DNA from: DASVLX01 sp036384655
Lineage (GTDB): Bacteria; Actinomycetota; Actinomycetes; Mycobacteriales; Pseudonocardiaceae
Reading direction: 5' to 3'
Length of the DNA stretch: 13,059 nucleotides
Assembly: GCA_036384655.1 (NCBI GenBank)
Contig: DASVLX010000198.1
Coordinates: 1-13,059, forward strand
Shown here: piece by piece, positions 5,348 to 11,971 of the stretch
Layout of the letters: each line of letters opens with the position of its first letter
Numbering within the stretch: position 1 is the first letter of the stretch
Translations under genes and position numbers: made by a program
Notes under the pieces: generated by a model
The model's input: only the letters and a program-made list of their open reading frames with translations
Database searches by the model: none
What the model was told of the DNA's origin: nothing

Positions 5348-6837
5348 CCGCGACCACCGTGTTCACGACCACCGTGTTCACGACCACCGTGTTCGAATCG
5401 GGGGTGACGCGGCCGGCCCTGCTGGCGGCTCTGCTGCCGGCGGGGCTCGTCCTCGACCCGAACACCGCTGGGACGACGGGCACCGGTGATCCGGGCCAGT
5501 TCCTCGTCACCGGGCCGCACCCGAGTGCTGCTCGGCCGGACACCGGCGTCCGCGGTCAGCCGCATCACCGCCCGCTTCTGCGGGGGAGTGGCCAGCGTGA
5601 CCACGGTGCCGGCGTGTCCGGCGCGCGCGGTCCGGCCGGCCCGGTGCAGGTAGTCCTTGGCGTCGGCGGGCGGATCGACATGCACGACCAGGCTCACGTC
5701 CTCGACGTGGATACCCCGGGCGGCGACGTCGGTGGCGACCAGCACCGGCGTGTAGCCCTCACGGAACTCCGTGAGGATCCGGGTGCGCGCGCCCTGTGTC
5801 TTGCCGCCGTGCAGCGCTCCGGCCCGCACACCGACCGAGCGCAGCTTGTCGGCGAGCTTGTCGACCGCGTACTTGGTGCGCACGAACATGATCGTCCGGC
5901 CCTCGCGCGCCGCGACCTCGGTGAGCACGCTTGTCTTGTCCTGCTGGGAAACCAGCAGCACGTGGTGGTCCATCGTGGACACGCTGGCCACGGCTGGCGC
6001 CACCGCGTGCTCCACCGGGTCATGCAGGTAGCCGCGCACCAGGGCGTCCACGTCGTGGTCCAGGGTGGCCGAGAACAGCAGCCGCTGACCGTCCGGATTG
6101 GTCACGTCGAGAATGCCGGTCACCTGCGGCAGGAAACCCATGTCCGCCATCTGGTCGGCCTCGTCCACAGCGGTGCAGGCCACATCGGACAGCACGCAGG
6201 TGCCCTGCCGAAGATGGTCGGACAGCCGACCGGGCGTGGCGATCAGCAGGTCGACCCCGCGCCGCAGCGCGTCGGTCTGCTTGGTGAACGAGGTCCCGCC
6301 GACCGCGACCCGGCACCACAGCCCCATCGCCTTGGCGAAGGGCATCAGCGCATCGGCGATCTGCATGGCCAGTTCCCGGGTGGGCACCAGGATCAGCCCG
6401 CGCGGGTGCTTGGGCTTGGCGTTCTCGCCGGCCAGCCGGGCGATCATGGCCAGCCCGAAGGCCAGCGTCTTGCCGGAGCCGGTCTGCGCGCGGCCGAGCA
6501 CGTCCCGGCCAGCGAGCGCGTCGGGCAGGGTGGCCGCCTGGATCGGGAACGGCGTGGCCTTGCCCTCCCTGCGCAACGCGCGCAGCAGCGGCTCGGGCAG
6601 CCCCATCTCGGCGAACGACGGCAGCGAGGCGGCCTCGGTCTGGGCAGCGGTCCCGGGATCGGCTGCCTCGATGGCCACCGACTCCTCGGAAACCGAAGTG
6701 GCGGTGGGTTCCGAGTTGGACGACTGCTGGTTGGATTCCGCGGCGAGCCAGGTGGGACGAGCCGATGGGGCGTCACACCTGGTGCGGGGCGCGGAAAAAC
6801 GACGCGAACCGCGACGGCGGTCGGTCATAGTGGGCAC
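5281..6837 (-). CDS. DEAD-box ATP-dependent RNA helicase
   Basis: RNA-unwinding enzyme of the RhlE/DeaD type, acting in ribosome assembly, mRNA turnover or cold adaptation. GTG 6837 has GGAGG 8 nt upstream and gives 518 residues; ATG 6828, three codons on, is the alternative. Residues 1-70 are a low-complexity Ser/Arg/Gln-rich extension. Motifs follow in order: Q-motif ATPFPIQ (94-100), motif I AQTGSGKT (117-124), PTRELA, TPGRL, DEAD (225-228), SAT (256-258), then the second RecA domain with ATDVAARGI and HRAGRTAR (398-405). The tail is Arg/Gly-rich and ends with three EHGGR-type repeats (DNA repeat 5351-5395), resembling RGG RNA-binding tails. The stop lies 67 bp inside the convergent permease gene. 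It is transcribed alone, with a 254-base gap upstream that would leave a long leader. Confidence 0.94.
   Translation of the reverse strand: MPTMTDRRRGSRRFSAPRTRCDAPSARPTWLAAESNQQSSNSEPTATSVSEESVAIEAADPGTAAQTEAASLPSFAEMGLPEPLLRALRREGKATPFPIQAATLPDALAGRDVLGRAQTGSGKTLAFGLAMIARLAGENAKPKHPRGLILVPTRELAMQIADALMPFAKAMGLWCRVAVGGTSFTKQTDALRRGVDLLIATPGRLSDHLRQGTCVLSDVACTAVDEADQMADMGFLPQVTGILDVTNPDGQRLLFSATLDHDVDALVRGYLHDPVEHAVAPAVASVSTMDHHVLLVSQQDKTSVLTEVAAREGRTIMFVRTKYAVDKLADKLRSVGVRAGALHGGKTQGARTRILTEFREGYTPVLVATDVAARGIHVEDVSLVVHVDPPADAKDYLHRAGRTARAGHAGTVVTLATPPQKRAVMRLTADAGVRPSSTRVRPGDEELARITGARRPSGVRVEDEPRRQQSRQQGRPRHPRFEHGGREHGGREHGGRGQAGRNASASRTRAPERKTAFR
5283..5308. terminator. Perfect 10-bp stem hairpin inside the convergent gene overlap
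   Basis: ACCGGAACGC (5283-5292) and GCGTTCCGGT (5299-5308) are exact reverse complements around the 6-nt loop GGTCTT. The stem begins at the helicase stop codon and lies about 40 nt before the permease stop. No U-tract follows on either strand, but actinobacterial terminators often lack one. It is placed sensibly to end helicase transcripts; for the permease it lies inside coding sequence. Confidence 0.5.
5351..5395. repeat. Three tandem 15-bp units in the helicase tail
   Basis: CGACCACCGTGTTCA occurs at 5351-5365 and 5366-5380; a third unit at 5381-5395 differs only at its last base. In the helicase frame (minus strand) each unit encodes E-H-G-G-R. The units lie just after the permease stop and are copy-number variable in principle. 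Confidence 0.9.
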
Positions 6838-7091
6838 GCGGAAGACCTCCGTGATCTCTCCGAAACATAGGCACGTCTCGGGGAGGCTCCGCGCGGCAAC
6901 GTATCCGCGGTCGGGCTGATCACAAGGACGGGCCTGGCGCACTTGGCGCCGGTGGGCTTACTCGAAAACGGGACGCGCCGGCGGCGACCAATTCGGCCAT
7001 GCTGTGCGTCGCACGGTCCCGGCGTGTTGTTCAGTGTAGCGGATCGCTGGTTATCGCCGACGGCCACCTTCGATTACCCGACGTCACCGGC
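6838..7091 (-). promoter_or_regulatory. Helicase upstream region with candidate -10 at 7038-7033
   Basis: 254 bases between the preceding minus-strand gene and the helicase. TACACT (7038-7033, minus strand) is a plausible -10, set in GCTACACTGA, the same ten bases as the candidate SPFH promoter -10 at 3167-3158. No good -35 is visible. Transcription from there would leave a leader of about 190 nt before GTG 6837, as often found for cold-regulated helicase mRNAs (inference). No further gene seen. Confidence 0.3.
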
Positions 7092-7790
7092 TCAACCCAC
7101 CAGTTCGGCGCTGTCGATGATGCCCATCAACTCGCCCTGGGTGGGTGGTGCCGGATGCGCCGGACCACCGGACAGATCCCCGTTCACCACGAGCACGGCG
7201 TCCCGATCGGACAGTCGCAGCACCAGCACCGCCACCTCACCGCGAGCGGCCAGGCAGGGATCGGTTTTCTGGGTGGCGAACGCGGTCGCGATCGCGCCAC
7301 TGACGACCTGACCGTTGGGCAGGCGTCGTTGGGTCGTGGTGGTCGTGCCGGCGGTGACGGTGGGCGTGAGGGGGCCGGTGGGCAGGGTCTCCGAGTAGAA
7401 CTGGGCGGCGGCCTGGCTGGCCACCGACCTGGCCAGCAGGGCCGGGTCTGCCACCGCCGCCCGCCCGCTGCCGAGCTGGCCGCGTGCGTCATAGCCGCTG
7501 CCGCATTCGTACGGGCTGCGCAGCGCGCCGTTGTTGAGCGTGATCGTGCCCACCGCGCCGATCGTCGGTTCCGGCCGCCAGTTGGTGACCGGCAGCCGGT
7601 AACTCAGCCCACTGTCCGAGTTGATCAGCTCGGTGCCGGCCGGTGGCACCACGGCGTCCCCGCCGGCGGCCGAGGCATGCCCGGCGACCGGCTGCGCCCC
7701 ACCGATGATCTTGATCACGGCGGTGGTCAGCGCGAACACCACGACGACCACCAGCACGACGATCAGCCATTCTCTCCTGGCACCGCGCAT
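7092..7790 (-). CDS. Membrane-anchored exported protein of unknown function
   Basis: 232 residues. A short basic N-terminus (MRGARRE) precedes one strongly hydrophobic helix (about 8-30); the remaining ~200 residues should lie outside the membrane. There is no lipobox, so the helix is probably an uncleaved anchor. Two cysteines, in YECGSGYDARGQ and TDPCLAARG, may form a disulfide. A Thr-rich stretch (TAGTTTTTQRR) lies between them. The fold resembles the conserved exported proteins of unknown function common in Pseudonocardiales, but I cannot name a family. ATG 7790 begins three bases after the TGA of the YjbQ gene and has no clear ribosome binding site, so translational coupling to that gene is likely. 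High GC3 supports real coding. The product of 8286-9149 has a similar plan (one anchor helix, two cysteines). Confidence 0.78.
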   Translation of the reverse strand: MRGARREWLIVVLVVVVVFALTTAVIKIIGGAQPVAGHASAAGGDAVVPPAGTELINSDSGLSYRLPVTNWRPEPTIGAVGTITLNNGALRSPYECGSGYDARGQLGSGRAAVADPALLARSVASQAAAQFYSETLPTGPLTPTVTAGTTTTTQRRLPNGQVVSGAIATAFATQKTDPCLAARGEVAVLVLRLSDRDAVLVVNGDLSGGPAHPAPPTQGELMGIIDSAELVG

Positions 7791-7793
7791 CGG

Positions 7794-8213
7794 TCAGCCC
7801 GGCAGCAGACTCAGCCGGACCCGGCGCACCGGGTTGTCCACGTTCGTGTCCACCAGGCAGATCGACTGCCAGGTGCCCAGCGCGAGCCGGCCGCCCAGCA
7901 CCGGCACGGTCGCGTACGGCGGCAGCAGCGCGGGAACGATGTGATCCCGGCCATGGCCGGGGGAGCCGTGCCGGTGCCGCCAGGCCCGATCCGGCGGCAG
8001 CAGCTCCCGCAACACGGCCAGCAGGTCCTCGTCACTGCCGGCGCCGGTTTCGATGACGGCAAGTCCGGCGGTGGCGTGCGGCACCCACAGGTGCAGCAGC
8101 CCGTCGGTGCTTCCGGCGCGAGCGGCCTCGGCCACGAAACGCTCGCATTCCGCGGTCAGATCGCGGACGACCTCGGTGGATCCGGTCCGGATCTGGATCT
8201 CCTCGCTGTGCAC
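7794..8213 (-). CDS. YjbQ/UPF0047 family protein
   Basis: 139 residues, the usual length for this small family, which is sometimes annotated as secondary thiamine-phosphate synthase; its physiological role is not settled. Seen: the conserved HATAGLAVIE segment with H46 and E55, the GHGRDHIVPALL region (86-97) with H91, and GGRLALGTWQSICLVD (107-122), all in family order; these histidines are the presumed metal or substrate ligands. GTG 8213 has no clear ribosome binding site but lies seven bases after TAGGGT (8225-8220), so a leaderless transcript is plausible. First gene of a minus-strand pair with the exported protein gene that follows after three bases; the functional link between the two is unknown. 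Confidence 0.9.
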   Translation of the reverse strand: MHSEEIQIRTGSTEVVRDLTAECERFVAEAARAGSTDGLLHLWVPHATAGLAVIETGAGSDEDLLAVLRELLPPDRAWRHRHGSPGHGRDHIVPALLPPYATVPVLGGRLALGTWQSICLVDTNVDNPVRRVRLSLLPG

Positions 8214-8285
8214 CAGTCAACCCTAGGGAGTTTGGTCGCCGGCCCGCGTCCTGTGGTCTGAGATCACCGGATACGGTGGTCCGCG
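8214..8285. promoter_or_regulatory. Divergent promoter region between the YjbQ and proline-rich protein genes
   Basis: Only 72 bases. Minus strand: TAGGGT (8225-8220) as -10, six bases before GTG 8213. Plus strand: TACGGT (8272-8277), eight bases before ATG 8286. Neither start has a clear ribosome binding site, so both genes may be leaderless. The -35 elements are not recognisable. Confidence 0.35.
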
Positions 8286-9149
8286 ATGCCGGAGTCGTTT
8301 GACTACAACACACCTACCGCGCCGTACGCGCGGCAGCAGCCGCCGTCGCAGCCTCAACCCTGGCAGCCCCGGCCGGCCGCCATGCCGTCATCGCCCATGT
8401 CAGGGCCTATGTCAGGGCCTGTGTCACAGCCGCCGTATGACCCGCAGGCCACCCAGCAGCTGGGACCGGTGCCGCGGCCGGGACGGCAGCAGGGTTTCCG
8501 GCAGCGTCCCCCAACCGGGCCACAGCGGCCGCGCCGGTCGAAGGCACTTGACTACGGGCTGAAGGCGCTGGGGCTGGTGCTGGTGGCCGTGGTGTCCGGC
8601 GTGCTGTGGTGGGTGTTCCAGGGCACCGGCCCGTCGGGTCCGGACAGGCCACCGGGCACGGATGCCACCAGCAGCCCGTACCAGTTCACCCCGTACCACC
8701 AGGCGGTCACCGTCTCGAACTGCGCCGACCTCGCCACGATGAGTGTGAAGCAGTACCTGGCCCAGCATCCCTGCCAGCAGCTGTCCCGGTCGCTCTACAC
8801 GACGCAGTTGCCCAACGGCGGCGGGCAGGTGCTGGTCGGACTCGCCGTGGTGCGGATGTCCAGCGCGGCCGACGCGAAAGGCCTGGACAACATCAGCAAG
8901 GGCGACAACACCGGGCATGTCGTGGACCTGGTGGAAGACGGAACGGTCACGGTGCCCGGCGGTCCGCCGAAGGGGAAGGGCCTGGAGAACGGCGGCTACG
9001 CCTCTGCCGCTTCCACCAGCACGGAGGTCATCGCGGTGACCGAGTTCCTGTCCAACGCCCAGGACACTCCCAGCAACCTGGCCGCGTCCCAGAGCAATCT
9101 GAAGGCCGTCGCGGAGGCCGCCGTCAAGCAACTGGGCGGCGCGAAGTAG
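8286..9149 (+). CDS. Proline-rich single-pass membrane protein of unknown function
   Basis: 287 residues. Residues 1-80 are a disordered Pro/Gln/Ser-rich cytoplasmic region, containing the tandem MSGPMSGPVS (38-47). A basic cluster, RPRRSK (81-86), precedes a single hydrophobic helix at about 93-111, which sets an N-in topology. A Pro/Gly/Ser linker (112-131) and an exported domain of ~155 residues follow, with two cysteines (146 and 163) close enough to form a disulfide. This plan is common among actinobacterial envelope proteins, where Pro-rich tails often bind other proteins or are phosphorylated; neither is shown here. ATG 8286 lies eight bases after a candidate -10 and probably starts a leaderless message. 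It converges on the ferritin-like gene, 18 bases away, with a small hairpin between. Confidence 0.82.
   Translation: MPESFDYNTPTAPYARQQPPSQPQPWQPRPAAMPSSPMSGPMSGPVSQPPYDPQATQQLGPVPRPGRQQGFRQRPPTGPQRPRRSKALDYGLKALGLVLVAVVSGVLWWVFQGTGPSGPDRPPGTDATSSPYQFTPYHQAVTVSNCADLATMSVKQYLAQHPCQQLSRSLYTTQLPNGGGQVLVGLAVVRMSSAADAKGLDNISKGDNTGHVVDLVEDGTVTVPGGPPKGKGLENGGYASAASTSTEVIAVTEFLSNAQDTPSNLAASQSNLKAVAEAAVKQLGGAK
8397..8420 (+). repeat. Tandem 12-bp duplication in the proline-rich region
   Basis: ATGTCAGGGCCT occurs twice in a row (8397-8408 and 8409-8420), followed by a diverged GTGTCACAG. It encodes Met-Ser-Gly-Pro twice and lies in the disordered cytoplasmic part. Confidence 0.9.
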
Positions 9150-9166
9150 CCCTGCTCCCACAGGGC
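9149..9166. terminator. Small bidirectional hairpin between convergent genes
   Basis: GCCCTG (9149-9154) and CAGGGC (9161-9166) pair around a 6-nt loop. It fills nearly all the space between the TAG at 9147-9149 and the minus-strand stop at 9168-9170. There is no U-tract; position is the main support. Confidence 0.4.
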
Positions 9167-9167
9167 G

Positions 9168-9653
9168 CTACGACTTGGCCGGCTGGCCGGGCATCGCGAT
9201 GGATGCCGGGGAGATGCCGCCGAGCCGGCGGAACCGGGTTTCCCGGACCGCGCAGTCGGTGAGCGCGGCGAGGCCCGTCCTGCGCAGGTCGGCGTCGTCG
9301 GTGCGTTCCAAGACGGCGCGCCAGGCGACCGTGCCGTCCGATTCGGCGGTGGCCATCGCCGCCAGCGCACTGGCCTGGTCGGTGACCTGCTGGGGCAGCA
9401 CATAGGCGGGTTGCGCCGGGTTCGGCGTCAGGCCCGCGTCGGTGAGCAGGCGCTGCACGACATCCCGGCGCGCCGCGTGCGCGGTCTGCGCCGCGTTGAT
9501 CTCCTTGACCGCCGAGCTGCCGACGAACGCACTGGCCAGGCCACACACCCAGATCGCCGCGTTCTCGGTGCCCAGTGCCTGCTGCAGCGCGCTCGCCGTG
9601 TCGGTCGGCAGTCCGTTCGCCGCTGAGGCGGATGGGGAACTGGTACCGGTCAT
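9168..9653 (-). CDS. Ferritin-like domain protein (DUF4439)
   Basis: 161 residues, predominantly alpha-helical and Ala-rich after a Ser-rich N-terminus. Features of the DUF4439 ferritin-like domain: an N-terminal helix with ALQQALGTENAAIWV, a second with AQTAHAARRDVVQRLL, and a later acidic/aromatic helix with ESDGTVAWRAVLE. Glu and His residues at helical spacing (ALGTENAA, AQTAHAARR) are candidate metal ligands, though the number visible is low for a working di-iron centre. There is no signal peptide, so it should be cytoplasmic. ATG 9653 overlaps the TGA of the upstream lipoprotein gene (ATGA), so the pair is co-translated. Mycobacterium tuberculosis has, from memory, an equivalent neighbour pair next to rimP (Rv2843/Rv2844). 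Biological role unknown. Confidence 0.83.
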   Translation of the reverse strand: MTGTSSPSASAANGLPTDTASALQQALGTENAAIWVCGLASAFVGSSAVKEINAAQTAHAARRDVVQRLLTDAGLTPNPAQPAYVLPQQVTDQASALAAMATAESDGTVAWRAVLERTDDADLRRTGLAALTDCAVRETRFRRLGGISPASIAMPGQPAKS

Positions 9654-10168
9654 CCGCCCAACGCCTCCACCAGACTCGCGCAGCCCGCGGACACCGATCC
9701 CACCAGCCCTGCCCGGTACCGCGGCACGGTCGGCACCAGCGTGGCCGCCTGCTGCTGCGCGGCACGCAGGCGGCCGGTCAGTTGGCTCATCGCGGCCGCC
9801 TCGCTGCCGGGCACCGCCGGCGTCGAACTGGCGGTCGCGGAGGCGGATGTGCTCGTCGTCGTGTTGCTCGCCCGGTTGATCTCGGCCTGCAGCGCGGCGG
9901 CCTGCTGCTCTCGCACGGAGGCGGCCACCTGCAGGGTTGCGGCGTTGTCCGGGAACACGGCGGCGAAGGCCCGCGCCATCCGGGCGTCCGCGCCGGCGGC
10001 GGTGACCAGGGTGATCAACGGATCGGGCGCGCTGGACTCCTGGTCGTTCGTGCACCCGGCCAGCGCCGGGAGTGCCAGCGGCACGATGATCGCGCCGAGA
10101 GCACCGGCCCGCAGCAGGTCACGCCGGTTCAGCCGCCCCGCCGCTCGGTTGCCTCCCGCTGGTGTCAC
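9650..10168 (-). CDS. Tat-dependent lipoprotein of unknown function
   Basis: 172 residues. The N-terminus carries a twin-arginine motif (NRRDLL, residues 14-19), a hydrophobic stretch (AGALGAIIVPLALPA) and a lipobox, LAGC, with the lipid-modified cysteine at 39. The mature part is Ala-rich and helical, with a Ser/Thr-rich linker (TTTSTSASATASSTP) near the middle; the flanking heptad-like segments could form a helical hairpin. GTG 10168 lies eight bases after CAGGAT (10182-10177), a possible -10, with no strong ribosome binding site; a leaderless start is likely. It is co-translated with the DUF4439 gene and diverges from rimP. An exported lipoprotein coupled to a cytoplasmic ferritin-like protein is an odd pairing: either the DUF4439 protein is not confined to the cytoplasm or the link is only transcriptional. 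Confidence 0.82.
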   Translation of the reverse strand: MTPAGGNRAAGRLNRRDLLRAGALGAIIVPLALPALAGCTNDQESSAPDPLITLVTAAGADARMARAFAAVFPDNAATLQVAASVREQQAAALQAEINRASNTTTSTSASATASSTPAVPGSEAAAMSQLTGRLRAAQQQAATLVPTVPRYRAGLVGSVSAGCASLVEALGG

Positions 10169-10339
10169 GATTGGTCATCCTGCCAGGGCGTCCAAACTCG
10201 CCGGCCGCGGTGCTCCGACGTGCCGATTCGTCAGGACGCGATACGCTGAGCGACCACGGCCGCCGAGAGAAACGTCGGCCGGTGTTGTCATGCGTGGCCA
10301 ACCCTGGCGCGCACCGACCCGAGTAACAAGGAGCAATCC
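10169..10339. promoter_or_regulatory. Divergent promoter region of the lipoprotein gene and rimP
   Basis: Plus strand: TACGCT (10242-10247) is the best -10 for the rimP-nusA operon; the -35 is not clear. The leader would be about 85 nt and contains an imperfect hairpin with CGGCCG arms (10257-10262 and 10276-10281). Minus strand: CAGGAT (10182-10177) is the candidate -10 of the lipoprotein gene. Confidence 0.35.
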
Positions 10340-10870
10340 GTGTCCAGCCAGCACCGCGACGATCTCGCGAGTCGTCTCGCGCCCATCGTCGCCGAGTCGG
10401 TTGGCGGACTCGGTCTCGACCTGGACCTCCTGGACGTGTCCAGCGCCGGTCGGCGGCGCAGGGTCAGGGTCGTGGTGGACGCCGAGGACGGCGTCGATCT
10501 CGACGGGCTGGCCGAAGCCAGCCGCGTCGTGTCCGCCACGCTCGACCAACACGACGAACTGCTTGCCGGACCGTACACACTGGAAGTGACCTCACCGGGC
10601 GTCGACCGACCGCTCACTCGGCCTCGCCACTGGCGCCGGGCGAAGCTGCGGCTGGTGCGGGTTCACCCGCACAATGGCGCCGAGTTCGTCGGCCGCGTTG
10701 GTGCCGCCGACGACCACGGGGTGCGGATGCTGGTGAACGGGGCCGTGCGCAGGGTCGAGTACCGCGACATCGCCAAGGCCGTGGTCGAGGTGGAGTTCCG
10801 GTCGCCGTCGGTCGAAGACCTGCGGTTGCTGGAATCTTCTGGTGACAAGGCGACCAAGGAGGAGCCGTGA
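10340..10870 (+). CDS. rimP: Ribosome maturation factor RimP
   Basis: 176 residues. RimP binds free 30S subunits and promotes a late step in small-subunit assembly; cytoplasmic. Seen: the N-terminal alpha/beta domain with GLGLDLDLLDV and RRRVRVVVDAEDGVDLDGL, the hallmark YTLEVTSPGVDRPLTRPRHW motif (79-98), and a C-terminal small barrel with EFVGRVG, followed by DIAKAVVEVEF. The tail beyond ~160 is short and charged. GTG 10340 has AAGGAG six bases upstream. The TGA overlaps the nusA GTG (GTGA, 10867-10870), giving the standard rimP-nusA operon start. Nothing unusual in length or composition. Confidence 0.97.
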   Translation: MSSQHRDDLASRLAPIVAESVGGLGLDLDLLDVSSAGRRRRVRVVVDAEDGVDLDGLAEASRVVSATLDQHDELLAGPYTLEVTSPGVDRPLTRPRHWRRAKLRLVRVHPHNGAEFVGRVGAADDHGVRMLVNGAVRRVEYRDIAKAVVEVEFRSPSVEDLRLLESSGDKATKEEP

Positions 10871-11889
10871 ACGTCGACATCGCCGCGCTTCGGGCGATCG
10901 AACGGGACAAGGACATCCCCTTCGAAACCGTCCTGGAGGCCATCGAGACGGCCCTGCTGACCGCCTACAAGCACACCGAGGGCCACAACCCACACGCCAA
11001 GATCGACATCGACCGCAAGACCGGCCTGGTGCGAGTGCTCGCCCGGGAGGTCGACGCGGAGGGCGAGGTCCTGGAGGAATGGGACGACACGCCCGAGGGA
11101 TTCGGCCGGATCGCGGCCACCACCGCTCGCCAGGTCATCCTGCAGCGGCTGCGCGACGCCGAGCATGAGCGCACCTTCGGCGAGTTCTCCGCCAAGGAGG
11201 GCGAGATCGTCGCCGGCGTGGTGCAGCGCGACGCGCGCGCCAACGCGCGCGGCATGGTCGTCGTGCAGATCGGCGACACCGAGGGCGTGCTGCCTCCCGG
11301 CGAGCAGGTGCCGGGCGAGAAGTACGACCACGGCGCGCGGCTGCGTTGCTACGTGGTCGCGGTGTCCCGTGGCTCGCGCGGCACCCAGATCACGCTGTCC
11401 CGCACCCACCCGAACCTGGTCCGCCGGCTGTTCGCGCTGGAGGTTCCGGAGATCGCGGACGGCACCGTGGAGATCCCGGCCGTCGCACGGGAACCGGGGC
11501 ACCGATCCAAGATCGCGGTGCGGTCGACGGTACCCGGCGTGAACGCCAAGGGCGCGTGCATCGGTCCGATGGGATCCCGGGTGCGCAACGTGATGAGCGA
11601 GCTGGCCGGCGAGAAGATCGACATCGTCGACTACTCCGACGATGCCGCCACGTTTGTCGGGAATGCCCTGTCGCCCGCGAAGGTTATATCGGTACGAGTC
11701 GTGGATGACCGAGCCAAGACCGCCCGTGTGGTGGTGCCGGACTACCAGCTCTCGCTGGCGATCGGCAAGGAAGGGCAGAACGCCCGGCTCGCGGCCCGGC
11801 TCACCGGCTGGCGGATCGATATCCGCAGTGATGCCGCTGGGGCGGAATCCAATGTGACGGAACCGGTAGCACCGGTGACAGCCAGTTAA
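10867..11889 (+). CDS. nusA: Transcription termination/antitermination factor NusA
   Basis: 340 residues, the usual actinobacterial length, without the C-terminal acidic repeats of enterobacterial NusA. It binds RNA polymerase and nascent RNA to modulate pausing, termination and rRNA antitermination. Domains: polymerase-binding N-terminal domain (about 1-105), S1 domain (about 110-180, starting KEGEIVAGVVQRDARANARG), KH1 with GACIGPMGSRVRNVMSEL (229-246), and KH2 with LAIGKEGQNARLAARLTGW (297-315), whose GKEGQN loop is the RNA-binding GXXG. GTG 10867 overlaps the rimP stop and is preceded by AAGGAGGAG inside rimP. A small hairpin follows the stop at 11901-11916. Confidence 0.98.
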   Translation: MNVDIAALRAIERDKDIPFETVLEAIETALLTAYKHTEGHNPHAKIDIDRKTGLVRVLAREVDAEGEVLEEWDDTPEGFGRIAATTARQVILQRLRDAEHERTFGEFSAKEGEIVAGVVQRDARANARGMVVVQIGDTEGVLPPGEQVPGEKYDHGARLRCYVVAVSRGSRGTQITLSRTHPNLVRRLFALEVPEIADGTVEIPAVAREPGHRSKIAVRSTVPGVNAKGACIGPMGSRVRNVMSELAGEKIDIVDYSDDAATFVGNALSPAKVISVRVVDDRAKTARVVVPDYQLSLAIGKEGQNARLAARLTGWRIDIRSDAAGAESNVTEPVAPVTAS

Positions 11890-11900
11890 TCCGAGGAATC

Positions 11901-11916
11901 CGCGGAACAGTCCGCG
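11901..11916 (+). terminator. Weak hairpin after nusA
   Basis: CGCGGA (11901-11906) and TCCGCG (11911-11916) form a perfect 6-bp stem with an ACAG loop, 12 bases after the nusA stop and before the candidate ylxR promoter. There is no U-tract. It may be a partial terminator or attenuator separating rimP-nusA from ylxR-infB. Confidence 0.3.
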
Positions 11917-11960
11917 ACAACAGGTCCAGCGGCGGGTTCGGCCGACTGACCATCAGGAGA

Positions 11961-11966
11961 TAGACT
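11961..11966 (+). promoter_or_regulatory. Candidate -10 of a ylxR-infB promoter
   Basis: TAGACT lies five bases before GTG 11972, which would give a leaderless ylxR message. TTCGGC (11937-11942, 18-bp spacer) is a weak -35. AGGAGA at 11954-11959 is an alternative but distant ribosome binding site for read-through transcripts. Confidence 0.35.
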
Positions 11967-11971
11967 CGTAC

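Noticed and set aside
5351..5395. Tandem 15-bp units considered as a CRISPR array
   Set aside because: Units are adjacent with no spacers, keep the helicase frame, and no cas gene is present.
4951..6870. 639-codon plus-strand frame over the permease end and helicase
   Set aside because: Antisense to a helicase with all its motifs, and out of frame with the permease; low-complexity product.
6999..8261. 420-codon plus-strand frame over the exported protein and YjbQ genes
   Set aside because: Gly/Arg/His/Gln-rich shadow without family features; YjbQ on the minus strand is clear.
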